Below are positions 1 to 5,658 of a stretch of DNA of 7,908 nucleotides, in pieces. Origin of the DNA: Deltaproteobacteria bacterium (GTDB lineage Bacteria; Desulfobacterota; GWC2-55-46; DRQE01). Position 1 is the stretch's first letter. Each line of letters begins with the position of its first letter. The stretch lies in the NCBI GenBank assembly GCA_030631875.1, contig DAOVKH010000075.1, positions 1-7,908 on the forward strand, written 5' to 3'. The notes under the pieces were generated by a model, which saw nothing but the letters and a program-made list of their open reading frames with translations, was not told the origin of the DNA and made no database searches. The translations under genes and the position numbers were made by a program.

Positions 1-1
1 G

Positions 2-1549
2 GGGCCGTTCGGGCGCACGGTCGCGTACGGCTATAACGACGCAGGACGACTCGCAGAGATTGCATCCGATGCGGGCGAGTTTGCATTTACTTACGACGAC
101 ATGGGCAGACGTACTTCGCTCGGCTTCCCGAACGGCGTTACGGCCACCTACGACTATAACGACATGGGCAGGCTTGTAAGTCTCGCCCACACGACCTCTA
201 CAGGCCTCGAGATAGTTGCTAACGCCTATACGCACGATGCTGTAGGTAACCGCACCATTAACACCGACCAAGCTCGTGGTGCGCTCTACTCATACGACAC
301 GCTCTACAGGCTTACAGAGGCCAACTACACCACGACCGGCTGGAGTAGTGTCGAGAATACAGCTAAGGGTAAGGGTGGTAAAGCTAAGAATGATAAGACC
401 TCCAACCCGACTGCAATCGACAATCAGACCGAGCGTTACTCGTACGACGCAGTCGGTAACCGCCTCTCGGCAGAGAAGTCAAAGGTCTACGCATATAACG
501 ACGTCAATCAGCTTACGTCTGCCAACGGCACTTCGTATACATATGACAAGAACGGTAACCTTACGCAGAAGTCTTCATCTTCAGAGACTATCGTCTATAC
601 TTACAACTATGAGAACAAACTCACGAAGGTAACCAACTCCGACGGCACTGTCGTCGAATTCAAGTACGATCCCTTCGGTAGAAGAATAGAGAAGAGTATC
701 GTTGGTGGAGATACGACAAAATACTTTTACGACTCGGAAGATATATTCTTTGAGACCGACGGTGCGGGCACGGTCGGTAACCGCTACACGCACGGCCCGG
801 GGGTTGACGAGCCGCTTGCTTTGAGCAATAATAAGGGTAATTACTTCTATCATGCCGACGGGTTGGGTTCTGTGGTCGCCTTGACCGATGCAGCGCAGGA
901 GGTTGTGCAGGATTATCAGTACGGTTTCTTCGGAGACTTAAAGGATAATAAAAATCGCATCAAGCAGCCCTACAGATATACAGGCCGCGAGTGGGATAAG
1001 GAGACGGGTTTATACTTCTATCGTAATCGCTATTACGACGCTACCGCAGGCCGTTTCACGCAGAAGGATCCGATAGGGTTCCGTGGTGGGATTAATCTGT
1101 ATGCGTATGCTGAAAATAATCCAATCTATCAAAATGACCCATGGGGGTTGGCGCCGGGCACACTTTATCCCACCCAGCATGAAGCGGCTAAGGACGCGAT
1201 TAGCGATATAAACCCAACGTCTATAGTACAAAACACTGAGTATGGTGGTATGATTTATGTAGATTCTAATGGTAAATTTTCATATACAGTACCGATTATG
1301 GGCACCAAAGCCGGTACAGCTACTGGAGGTTCGAGTGCATGTCCTACAGGAACCACTCCAACTGCCGATTATCATACACATGCTGCCTATGACCCAAACT
1401 ATGACAATGAGAATTTTTCTTCGGTTGATACAAAAGGTAATGATTCCGATAAAATAGATGGCTACTTAGGTACGCCGTTAGGTGCGTTCAAATACTATAA
1501 CTACACAACAAGCATAACTACTTTACTGGGTACAGTGCCAATTAAGTAA
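2..1549 (+). CDS. Rhs/YD-repeat polymorphic toxin, C-terminal part, with DUF4329-like tip (5' partial)
   Basis: This is the 3' end of a large Rhs protein. The frame is open to the left edge, so the true start lies outside; residues are numbered here from an internal ATG at 101. The upstream part holds many YD repeats (for example TYDDMGR, YDYNDMGRL, YSYDAVGNRL, FKYDPFGRR), which in known Rhs proteins build a shell around the toxin. The Rhs-associated core follows (about residues 220-350), with YHADGLGSV, YRYTGREWD, LYFYRNRYYD and the closing NDPWGL motif at 345-350, where such proteins are usually self-cleaved. The last 132 residues are a distinct toxin domain (separate entry). A Lys/Gly-rich insertion sits near residues 88-100 between YD repeats. 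The next gene, 42 nt downstream with a strong ribosome binding site, is the likely immunity gene. The family assignment is sure; how the protein is exported cannot be seen here. Confidence 0.93.
   Translation, partial: GPFGRTVAYGYNDAGRLAEIASDAGEFAFTYDDMGRRTSLGFPNGVTATYDYNDMGRLVSLAHTTSTGLEIVANAYTHDAVGNRTINTDQARGALYSYDTLYRLTEANYTTTGWSSVENTAKGKGGKAKNDKTSNPTAIDNQTERYSYDAVGNRLSAEKSKVYAYNDVNQLTSANGTSYTYDKNGNLTQKSSSSETIVYTYNYENKLTKVTNSDGTVVEFKYDPFGRRIEKSIVGGDTTKYFYDSEDIFFETDGAGTVGNRYTHGPGVDEPLALSNNKGNYFYHADGLGSVVALTDAAQEVVQDYQYGFFGDLKDNKNRIKQPYRYTGREWDKETGLYFYRNRYYDATAGRFTQKDPIGFRGGINLYAYAENNPIYQNDPWGLAPGTLYPTQHEAAKDAISDINPTSIVQNTEYGGMIYVDSNGKFSYTVPIMGTKAGTATGGSSACPTGTTPTADYHTHAAYDPNYDNENFSSVDTKGNDSDKIDGYLGTPLGAFKYYNYTTSITTLLGTVPIK
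761..1150 (+). repeat. Rhs core repeat, copy 1 (in the full-length gene)
   Basis: These 390 bases encode the last 130 core residues up to DPWGL and are matched without gaps by 2085-2474. Identity is high through most of the length and falls in the last 20 codons before the toxin junction. It can serve as a substrate for homologous exchange of toxin tips. Confidence 0.9.
1151..1549 (+). other. C-terminal toxin domain of the first Rhs protein, DUF4329-like with JAMM-type residue pattern
   Basis: This is the variable region after DPWGL, residues 351-482 counted from the ATG at 101. Visible blocks are EYGGMIY (380-386), YTVP (395-398), DYHTHAAYD (423-431), FSSVD (439-443) and GYLGTPLGAF (454-463). 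This order matches what I recall of DUF4329, a domain often found at Rhs C termini. Glu380, His425/His427 and Ser440-x2-Asp443 also follow the E...HxH...Sx2D order of JAMM/MPN metal-dependent peptidases and isopeptidases, although the gap from HxH to Ser is 12 residues rather than the usual 7. A metal-dependent hydrolase activity is inferred and its substrate is unknown. The DNA is more A+T-rich than the core. Confidence 0.65.
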
Positions 1550-1580
1550 TATTTAATTCGACAGGATACTTTAAAGAACT

Positions 1581-1588
1581 GGAGGTGA
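1581..1588 (+). promoter_or_regulatory. Ribosome binding site fixing the GTG start of the first immunity gene
   Basis: GGAGGTGA is a near-perfect Shine-Dalgarno sequence. Its GGAGG core lies 6 nt before GTG at 1592, so the non-ATG start is well supported. Confidence 0.75.
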
Positions 1589-1591
1589 ATT

Positions 1592-1975
1592 GTGCAGACA
1601 ATTTTATACAGGTTTATATTGATAGTATCTTGCATGTCATTTATAATGGGGGCTAATATGGCAAACTCTAACGATACTATAGAAAGTGAAGTTAAGGTTT
1701 CCGGTGAATATATGAGGGCCTGGAATGTTGCATATTCGGCATTCATGGAGATAGATGATCTGTCGGATAAGGAGAAAGAGCTTAAATATTATGATATCGA
1801 ATTTAGCGAAGATAACGATAATTATATAGTGTTTTTTTTCCCACGATTAATCTCTGAATTATTTTCTAAAGAAGAAGCAAAGCATTACAATGTAAGGGCA
1901 ATTGGTAGAGAGACAAGGTATTGGATTAACAAAGACACGTATAAGATTGTTGAAAGGTTGTTTTATAAAGGCTAA
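1592..1975 (+). CDS. Small exported protein, likely immunity protein for the DUF4329-like Rhs toxin
   Basis: This 127-residue protein starts with GTG behind a strong ribosome binding site. The N terminus has a short hydrophobic stretch (about residues 5-21, with ILYRFILIVS and FIMGA), followed by a polar, Asn/Ser/Glu-rich sequence, which looks like a signal peptide with possible cleavage near residues 21-25. The mature part is acidic and mixed alpha/beta in appearance, ending in a strand-like region around RYWINKDTYKIVERL. I do not recognise a family. Its place directly after the toxin tip and just before a terminator makes it the probable immunity protein. If it is exported, the toxin would act outside the cytoplasm. 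Cys14 in IVSC could be read as a lipobox, but the hydrophobic stretch before it is too short to convince. The gene is A+T-rich compared with the Rhs core. The coding call is strong; the role is inferred from position. Confidence 0.8.
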   Translation: MQTILYRFILIVSCMSFIMGANMANSNDTIESEVKVSGEYMRAWNVAYSAFMEIDDLSDKEKELKYYDIEFSEDNDNYIVFFFPRLISELFSKEEAKHYNVRAIGRETRYWINKDTYKIVERLFYKG

Positions 1976-2045
1976 AATTTAAATTTAATTCCGATAATTT
2001 TGTAGTATGCCCTGTGGCTACTAATACCGTATCTCGTCTTTCATT

Positions 2046-2081
2046 ACCCCTTCCTCGGAGGGGTTTTTGTTTTTAGGCGTG
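2046..2081 (+). terminator. Rho-independent terminator after first toxin/immunity pair (repeat copy 1)
   Basis: The 17-nt hairpin at 2047-2063 pairs CCCCTTC with GGAGGGG (one T-G pair) around a 3-nt loop. It is followed by TTTTTGTTTTT at 2064-2074. The 36 bases 2046-2081 recur identically at 3499-3534 after the second cassette. The hairpin closes the unit that ends with the first immunity gene. Any transcript reaching the second Rhs tip would have to read through it. Confidence 0.85.
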
Positions 2082-2780
2082 CGGGGTGCGGGCACGGTCG
2101 GTAACAGGTATACGCACGGGCCGGGGGTTGACGAACCGCTGGCTTTGAGTAATAATAAGGGTAATTACTACTACCATGCCGATGGGTTGGGTTCGGTTGT
2201 TGCTTTGACCGACGTAACACAGACGGTCGTGCAGGATTATCAGTACGGCTTCTTCGGTGATCTGAAAGACCAGAAGAACCGCATCAAACAACCGTACAGA
2301 TATACCGGAAGAGAGTGGGATAAAGAGACGGGGCTTTACTTCTACCGTGCCCGCTACTACGACGCTACCGTAGGCCGCTTCACGCAGAAAGACCCGATAG
2401 GGCTTAGGGGTGGAATAAACCTCTATAATTACGTAGGTGGTAATCCTATAAATTGGACGGATCCGTGGGGATTATTTTCAGAACAGCAGTGTAGTATTGT
2501 AGAGGATTCTGTTTATAATCGCTGTCTTGAAGATGCTGCTTCTTGGGGAGACCCTCTTGATACAATGCTATGTGCATCAGCTATTGCAGGCCTTGGAGTT
2601 CTCTGTTCGCCTGGTGGTCTGGGAGCTATAGCAGCCGGTGCCTCTGTAGGAGCGTTGACATGTTTGGTAGATGTTAAGGTTGTTATGATTGGAGATAGTT
2701 GTGCAAAACATGCTAAAAGAGAATATGATGCGTGTTTGTTTGGTACGGTTCAAGGGTGGAAACCAGCAGGCAGGGATTAA
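2067..2780 (+). CDS. Orphan Rhs C-terminal tip (core fragment plus a different toxin), no proper start
   Basis: This is an Rhs fragment lacking the whole YD-repeat shell. It opens in the T-tract of the preceding terminator and is Rhs-like from GAGTVGNRYTHG onward. Codons at 2085-2474 repeat the end of the first protein's core without a gap (115 of 130 residues identical by hand count), including YHADGLGSV, YRYTGREWD and DPWGL. After DPWGL the sequence is unrelated to the first toxin: about 101 residues with seven Cys and a Gly/Ala-rich hydrophobic stretch. The frame is open back to 2025, with only TTG (2067) or GTG (2079) as early starts and no ribosome binding site, so it is probably not translated on its own. 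It most likely becomes expressed when recombination joins it to a full Rhs gene. The downstream immunity gene's ribosome binding site overlaps its stop. It could equally be called a pseudogene; I list it as a partial CDS. Confidence 0.85.
   Translation: MFLGVRGAGTVGNRYTHGPGVDEPLALSNNKGNYYYHADGLGSVVALTDVTQTVVQDYQYGFFGDLKDQKNRIKQPYRYTGREWDKETGLYFYRARYYDATVGRFTQKDPIGLRGGINLYNYVGGNPINWTDPWGLFSEQQCSIVEDSVYNRCLEDAASWGDPLDTMLCASAIAGLGVLCSPGGLGAIAAGASVGALTCLVDVKVVMIGDSCAKHAKREYDACLFGTVQGWKPAGRD
2085..2474 (+). repeat. Rhs core repeat, copy 2 (in the orphan tip)
   Basis: This is the second copy of the 390-base core segment, offset by exactly 1324 bases from copy 1. Homology begins sharply at GGTGCGGGCACGGTCGGTAA, directly after the terminator repeat, and ends at the DPWGL codons. 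Most differences are silent third-position changes. Confidence 0.9.
2475..2780 (+). other. Toxin tip of the orphan cassette: short, Cys-rich, hydrophobic, family unknown
   Basis: The 101 residues following DPWGL have seven cysteines (142, 153, 169, 180, 199, 212 and 223, counted from TTG at 2067). A Gly/Ala-rich hydrophobic region from about 168 to 209 holds two possible helices (168-180 and 185-201) split by SPGG. The end is charged (AKHAKREYD). No catalytic motif is visible. With a polytopic membrane protein as the next gene, a membrane-inserting or pore-forming toxin is the best guess. This is inference only. Confidence 0.55.
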
Positions 2781-2784
2781 GGAG
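2778..2784 (+). promoter_or_regulatory. Ribosome binding site overlapping the orphan tip stop codon
   Basis: TAAGGAG contains both the stop of the orphan Rhs tip and a Shine-Dalgarno sequence. It lies 5 nt before ATG at 2790, so translation of the two genes would be coupled. It also argues for ATG 2790 over GTG 2784, which falls on the last base of the site. Confidence 0.65.
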
Positions 2785-2789
2785 TGGTC

Positions 2790-3467
2790 ATGGCTAAAGT
2801 TTTTGAATTATTAAAGCAACATCTTGCAAAATATGTATTATTTTATACTTTTGCAACCTTGTTCTTGGCACCTGTATACCTTGAAATGATTGTTTTGTGC
2901 ATAGTCCCATATAAAGCACTTCATGAAGTGGGATATCTATTGCTCGTTTCTTATGTTGCTGTTATGTTGGTGGTTATTGCTGTAGGGATTAAAAAAGTTA
3001 ATCACTTTTCAAGGGTAGTTAGTTATGTAGTGCTGTTTTTTGGCTTTGTTTGTCAAGTGGCTTCATTTATAATTCTCTACCGTCATGATGCTTTTCATAA
3101 TAAGTTTTATACCATGATTTTTCTTGTCATGATATTTCTTTACTTTGTGTGGGTGGCGATATATTTCTTGACAGACTCTCCGGTATTATTTGAAAGAAAT
3201 AGACGTCCGACAAAAAAGGGAGCGGCCTTTCTTGTTTTGATGGCTGTATTTTTCTTTGCGCCTTTTTATTTTAGATCGGATTTCTATAGTTACCTTATGT
3301 TTGAAGCGCATAGTAATGCAGAAGTAGAGTCATGGATAATGAGTATTCTGTCGGGAGTAACTTTATATATTCTGGTTGTCTTCTTTATTTTCTTATATGT
3401 ATATAGAATTATTAGAAAGACTATCTTTGTTAATAAAGCGGTAAGTCCTGGAAAGCAAGCTCCGTAG
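2790..3467 (+). CDS. Six-TM membrane protein, likely immunity protein for the orphan Rhs toxin
   Basis: This 225-residue, very hydrophobic protein shows about six transmembrane segments (near residues 15-39, 47-67, 77-97, 107-127, 144-162 and 182-206). Basic patches follow TM4 (ERNRRPTKK) and TM6 (RIIRK), suggesting these faces are cytoplasmic. No signal peptide, catalytic motif or known family is evident. It begins 9 nt after the orphan toxin stop, with the ribosome binding site overlapping that stop, and is closed by a terminator. This position fits an immunity protein. A polytopic immunity protein normally goes with a toxin that acts at or through the inner membrane. The gene is A+T-rich and T-rich at second codon positions. 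The coding call is strong; the function is inferred from context. Confidence 0.82.
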   Translation: MAKVFELLKQHLAKYVLFYTFATLFLAPVYLEMIVLCIVPYKALHEVGYLLLVSYVAVMLVVIAVGIKKVNHFSRVVSYVVLFFGFVCQVASFIILYRHDAFHNKFYTMIFLVMIFLYFVWVAIYFLTDSPVLFERNRRPTKKGAAFLVLMAVFFFAPFYFRSDFYSYLMFEAHSNAEVESWIMSILSGVTLYILVVFFIFLYVYRIIRKTIFVNKAVSPGKQAP

Positions 3468-3498
3468 GCTGTGCCACCATGTCATCTAATCCTTTATC

Positions 3499-3534
3499 AC
3501 CCCTTCCTCGGAGGGGTTTTTGTTTTTAGGCGTG
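3499..3534 (+). terminator. Rho-independent terminator after the orphan cassette (repeat copy 2)
   Basis: This is an identical 36-base copy of the terminator at 2046-2081. The hairpin is at 3500-3516 and the T-rich tract at 3517-3527. It ends the membrane immunity gene's unit and separates the Rhs locus from the hydrogenase operon. The short sequence after it (TGCGGCGG) is only vaguely like that after copy 1. Confidence 0.85.
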
Positions 3535-3649
3535 TGCGGCGGTTATGTCCACTGTGACTAAATTGTGACGTAAAGTATCGTAATGGACGTAAAAGACCGG
3601 ACTATATGTAATCATTGCAAAGCTCCTAACAGCCTGATATTAAAGTAAA

Positions 3650-3705
3650 AAAGGGAAACCAGCTATAGAATCAAGCGGTTATGAATTTCGGCTTTATAGC
3701 CCTTT
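3650..3705. repeat. Imperfect inverted repeat upstream of the hydrogenase promoter
   Basis: AAAGG (3650-3654) and GCTATA (3662-3667) are complementary to CCTTT (3701-3705) and TATAGC (3695-3700). This gives an 11-bp stem with a 7-nt one-sided bulge and a 27-nt loop. No T-run follows, so it is not a standard terminator. It could be a regulatory structure or chance. Confidence 0.3.
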
Positions 3706-3744
3706 CACGGCGACGACGGGGGTTCATTTGATTAATTGAGGATA

Positions 3745-3771
3745 TTCACGCCTTATTCAATGTGTTATACT
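3745..3771 (+). promoter_or_regulatory. Candidate extended -10 promoter for the hydrogenase operon
   Basis: TGTTATACT at 3763-3771 is an extended -10 element (TGn plus TATACT). TTCACG at 3745-3750 is a weak -35 with a 15-bp spacer, slightly short. Transcription would start near 3778, giving a leader of about 55 nt before hydB. It is the best promoter-like sequence between the Rhs terminator and the operon. Confidence 0.45.
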
Positions 3772-3818
3772 TTATGATGATAAGGCTTGGAGACGGCTTG
3801 CCCCTTCTCTTTTGTTAC

Positions 3819-3824
3819 GAGGAG
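3819..3824 (+). promoter_or_regulatory. Ribosome binding site that supports a TTG start for hydB
   Basis: GAGGAG lies 8 nt before TTG at 3833 but 20 nt before the first ATG at 3845. The spacing favours the TTG start. Confidence 0.55.
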
Positions 3825-3832
3825 TATAACGA

Positions 3833-4801
3833 TTGGGATATATTATGCAACCCCTTACACTTACAGAGGCCGATACTTTAATATTCCTAAAGACCCTCAG
3901 AGAGAGTTCTGACCTCTTCGACGTGAGAGGCGGCGTACTGCCGCCCAAGCAGTACTTCCTGCCTCCCGTGGAGACTACATTTACCGTACGCACCTCGGAT
4001 AACACCGTCAAGGTTCCGCGCCCCGAGAAAGACTTTATTCTATTCGGACTATCCCTTGACGACCTTGAGGCGATTGCCTGCCTGGATTCCATAATGTCCA
4101 CGCCTGATAAGGATTACTACTACTTCAGACGTCGGGAGCGTTCTCTTTTAATAGGACTAACAGAGACCACCTTTGACTTCGACGCCCCGCCGGGCGGAGA
4201 TATTATACTCTCGTCTTCAAGCAAAGGCTCGCAGATTGCGTTGGCTGTAACCCAAAAGGGAGAAGACGCGCTTAAGAGGTATCTTCCAAGGTCTGTAGCC
4301 CTAAAAGAAACTCACCATCACACTAAAAAACGCCGCTCAAAAGAAGATCTACCCATGGCGAAGCTCAGAGGGCTTTTCATGGATACCGAGCTCTTAAAGG
4401 ATGCTGTAAAGTGGTCGTGGAAGTCTTACCCAAAGCTCTGGAAGAGGCTCGGCAGAGAGTGCCTCGGATGCGGGATATGCACATACGTCTGTCCGCTCTG
4501 CCATTGTTTTTCAATGGAGGACTCAATAGACCTATCAGGCAAGTGCGCTTCAAAGTTCCGCAAGTGGGATGCCTGCACACTGCCGGGCTTCGCAAAGATA
4601 AGCGGCGGCCATGACTTCCATCCCACCATAAAGGAACGCTACTATAATTGGTTCTACCATAAATTCGTACGAAGCTACCTTGAATTCGGCAGGGCGCAGT
4701 GCGTCGGGTGCGGCAGGTGTCAATCGAATTGCCCCGCGCGAATAGATATTGAAGAGATCCTAGTGGATATTGTTGAGAGATATAATAAGGCAAGGCATTA
4801 A
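3833..4801 (+). CDS. hydB: Group 3b [NiFe]-hydrogenase beta subunit, iron-sulfur protein
   Basis: This 322-residue cytoplasmic protein should carry electrons between the small subunit and the flavin subunit. Its C-terminal half has two ferredoxin-type motifs: C210-x2-C213-x2-C216-x3-C220-P and C290-x2-C293-x2-C296-x3-C300-P. Extra Cys at 223, 225, 238 and 248 lie in a CHC...KWDAC context. The N-terminal domain (about 1-150) keeps family-like blocks such as LPPKQYFLPP (36-45), DFILFGL (67-73) and RRRERSLLIGL (99-109). However, residues 74-77 read SLDD where I expect a PCD-like motif, and the stretch after LLIGL has no cysteine. A His/Lys/Arg-rich linker (KETHHHTKKRRSK, 158-170) joins the halves. 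The TTG start is chosen from ribosome binding site spacing and the family-like N terminus MGYIMQPL; ATG 3845 is the alternative. It is first of the operon, 18 nt before hydG. Confidence 0.88.
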   Translation: MGYIMQPLTLTEADTLIFLKTLRESSDLFDVRGGVLPPKQYFLPPVETTFTVRTSDNTVKVPRPEKDFILFGLSLDDLEAIACLDSIMSTPDKDYYYFRRRERSLLIGLTETTFDFDAPPGGDIILSSSSKGSQIALAVTQKGEDALKRYLPRSVALKETHHHTKKRRSKEDLPMAKLRGLFMDTELLKDAVKWSWKSYPKLWKRLGRECLGCGICTYVCPLCHCFSMEDSIDLSGKCASKFRKWDACTLPGFAKISGGHDFHPTIKERYYNWFYHKFVRSYLEFGRAQCVGCGRCQSNCPARIDIEEILVDIVERYNKARH

Positions 4802-4802
4802 A

Positions 4803-4810
4803 GAGGTGAT
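4803..4810 (+). promoter_or_regulatory. Ribosome binding site of hydG
   Basis: GAGGTGAT directly follows the hydB stop and lies 9 nt before ATG 4820, supporting that start. Confidence 0.6.
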
Positions 4811-4819
4811 GGCTCCCAT

Positions 4820-5653
4820 ATGAAGAACATCTACAGACCCATACCCGTTGAGCTTATAAAGGTCGAAGAGCACTCCCACGACACAAAGCTCTTTCGTATG
4901 AAGAGGAGCGACGGCAAGCCGTTTAGTACCAATAAGGACGGGCTTTGCTTTATCCCCGGACAATTCGTTCTGGCCGGTCTTTGGGGCTACGGAGAAGCAC
5001 CCTTTGGTGCGGCCTCAGAGCCGTCCGAAGATGCCTATATGGATATCATCGTACGACATACAGGAGGCCAAGTTACGACTGCCATGCACCGGCTAAAGAG
5101 AGGCGACCACCTAACACTTCGTGGCCCCTTGGGCAACGGCTTCCCGCTAAAGTTTTTTTCGACGATGGGCGACTTGCTTCTGGTAACGGGCGGATGCGGC
5201 GTACCGCCTATAGCGGCACTCATCGAGCATATAATAAGGAACCGCGCCGACTTTGGCCGAGTACACTTAGTATACGGCGCAAAGACGCCTGAAGACGTCC
5301 TACTTAAAGAAGATCTTAAGAGATGGGCTAAGTCCATAGATGTAATCATTGTCGTTGAGAAGGGTAGTAAGGGCTGGAAAGGAGAGCGCGGCCTTGTCAC
5401 CGATTGCCTGGCCTCGGTAAGGCTCGATCCGTCGAATACGGCCGTGGCGATGTGCGGCCCCGGGCCGATGATAGATGCCATAGAGCATATCGTAAACCCT
5501 ATGGGCATAACCGACAGAAGAATATTCATAAGTGTTGAGAGGCGTATGCAATGCGGTGTCGGAAGGTGTCAGCACTGCGTCTGCGGAGACAGGTACGCCT
5601 GCACCGACGGGCCGGTCTTTAACCTCGACGAATACGATATAAATTGGGATTAA
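4820..5653 (+). CDS. hydG: Group 3b [NiFe]-hydrogenase gamma subunit, FAD/NAD(P)-binding diaphorase
   Basis: This 277-residue flavoprotein of the ferredoxin-NADP reductase/PyrK type exchanges electrons between NAD(P)(H) and the hydrogenase clusters. In order it shows an FAD-binding barrel with PGQF (46-49) and GEAPFG (58-63), GPLGNGFP (102-109), a nucleotide-binding fold with GGCGVPP (124-130), VYGAK (151-155) and CGPGPM (212-217). A C-terminal [2Fe-2S] site is formed by C245-x4-C250-x2-C253-x7-C261, followed by TDGPVF. That Cys arrangement is like PyrK of dihydroorotate dehydrogenase, but the neighbours decide for hydrogenase. The length is normal for the family. The NAD versus NADP preference cannot be read from the sequence. 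It starts 18 nt after hydB and ends 5 nt before hydD, so it is part of one transcript. Confidence 0.92.
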   Translation: MKNIYRPIPVELIKVEEHSHDTKLFRMKRSDGKPFSTNKDGLCFIPGQFVLAGLWGYGEAPFGAASEPSEDAYMDIIVRHTGGQVTTAMHRLKRGDHLTLRGPLGNGFPLKFFSTMGDLLLVTGGCGVPPIAALIEHIIRNRADFGRVHLVYGAKTPEDVLLKEDLKRWAKSIDVIIVVEKGSKGWKGERGLVTDCLASVRLDPSNTAVAMCGPGPMIDAIEHIVNPMGITDRRIFISVERRMQCGVGRCQHCVCGDRYACTDGPVFNLDEYDINWD

Positions 5654-5658
5654 GGGAT

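Larger units (their letters stand above)
3535..3832. other. Intergenic region between the Rhs locus and hydrogenase operon
   Basis: This is about 300 bases without a convincing gene. It contains paired TGTGAC boxes 11 bp apart (3553-3558, 3564-3569), paired GACGTAAA boxes 19 bp apart (3567-3574, 3586-3593), an imperfect inverted repeat (3650-3705), a candidate extended -10 promoter (3763-3771) and the hydB ribosome binding site (3819-3824). Only very short reading frames occur. Confidence 0.6.

Noticed and set aside
276..632. Plus-strand frame of 118 codons within the Rhs gene
   Set aside because: It is an out-of-frame shadow of the YD repeats; the Thr/Arg-rich composition comes from shifted repeat codons.
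1631..1645. Possible lipobox (IVSC) in the first immunity protein
   Set aside because: The hydrophobic stretch before Cys14 is too short for a typical lipoprotein signal. A normal signal peptide cleaved near residues 21-25 fits better.
2067..2069. TTG as a true start for the second Rhs fragment
   Set aside because: It lies in the T-tract of a terminator with no Shine-Dalgarno sequence, and the frame is open upstream to 2025. The fragment is better read as a startless orphan tip.
3736..3771. TTGAGG (3736-3741) as the -35 box paired with TATACT
   Set aside because: The spacer would be 24 bp, too long for a sigma-70 type promoter. TTCACG at 3745 is closer to the usual spacing.
4377..4793. Minus-strand open frame of 138 codons inside hydB
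   Set aside because: It is the antisense of the two ferredoxin motifs and has a shadow-type composition.
5035..5529. Minus-strand open frame of 164 codons
   Set aside because: It lies entirely inside hydG, whose motifs are clear. It is Ser/Pro/Arg-rich in the manner of an antisense shadow and shows no family features.
5523..5630. PyrK (dihydroorotate dehydrogenase electron-transfer subunit) as the identity of the gamma subunit
   Set aside because: The [2Fe-2S] motif is PyrK-like, but the gene sits between hydrogenase beta and small subunits with no pyrD nearby.
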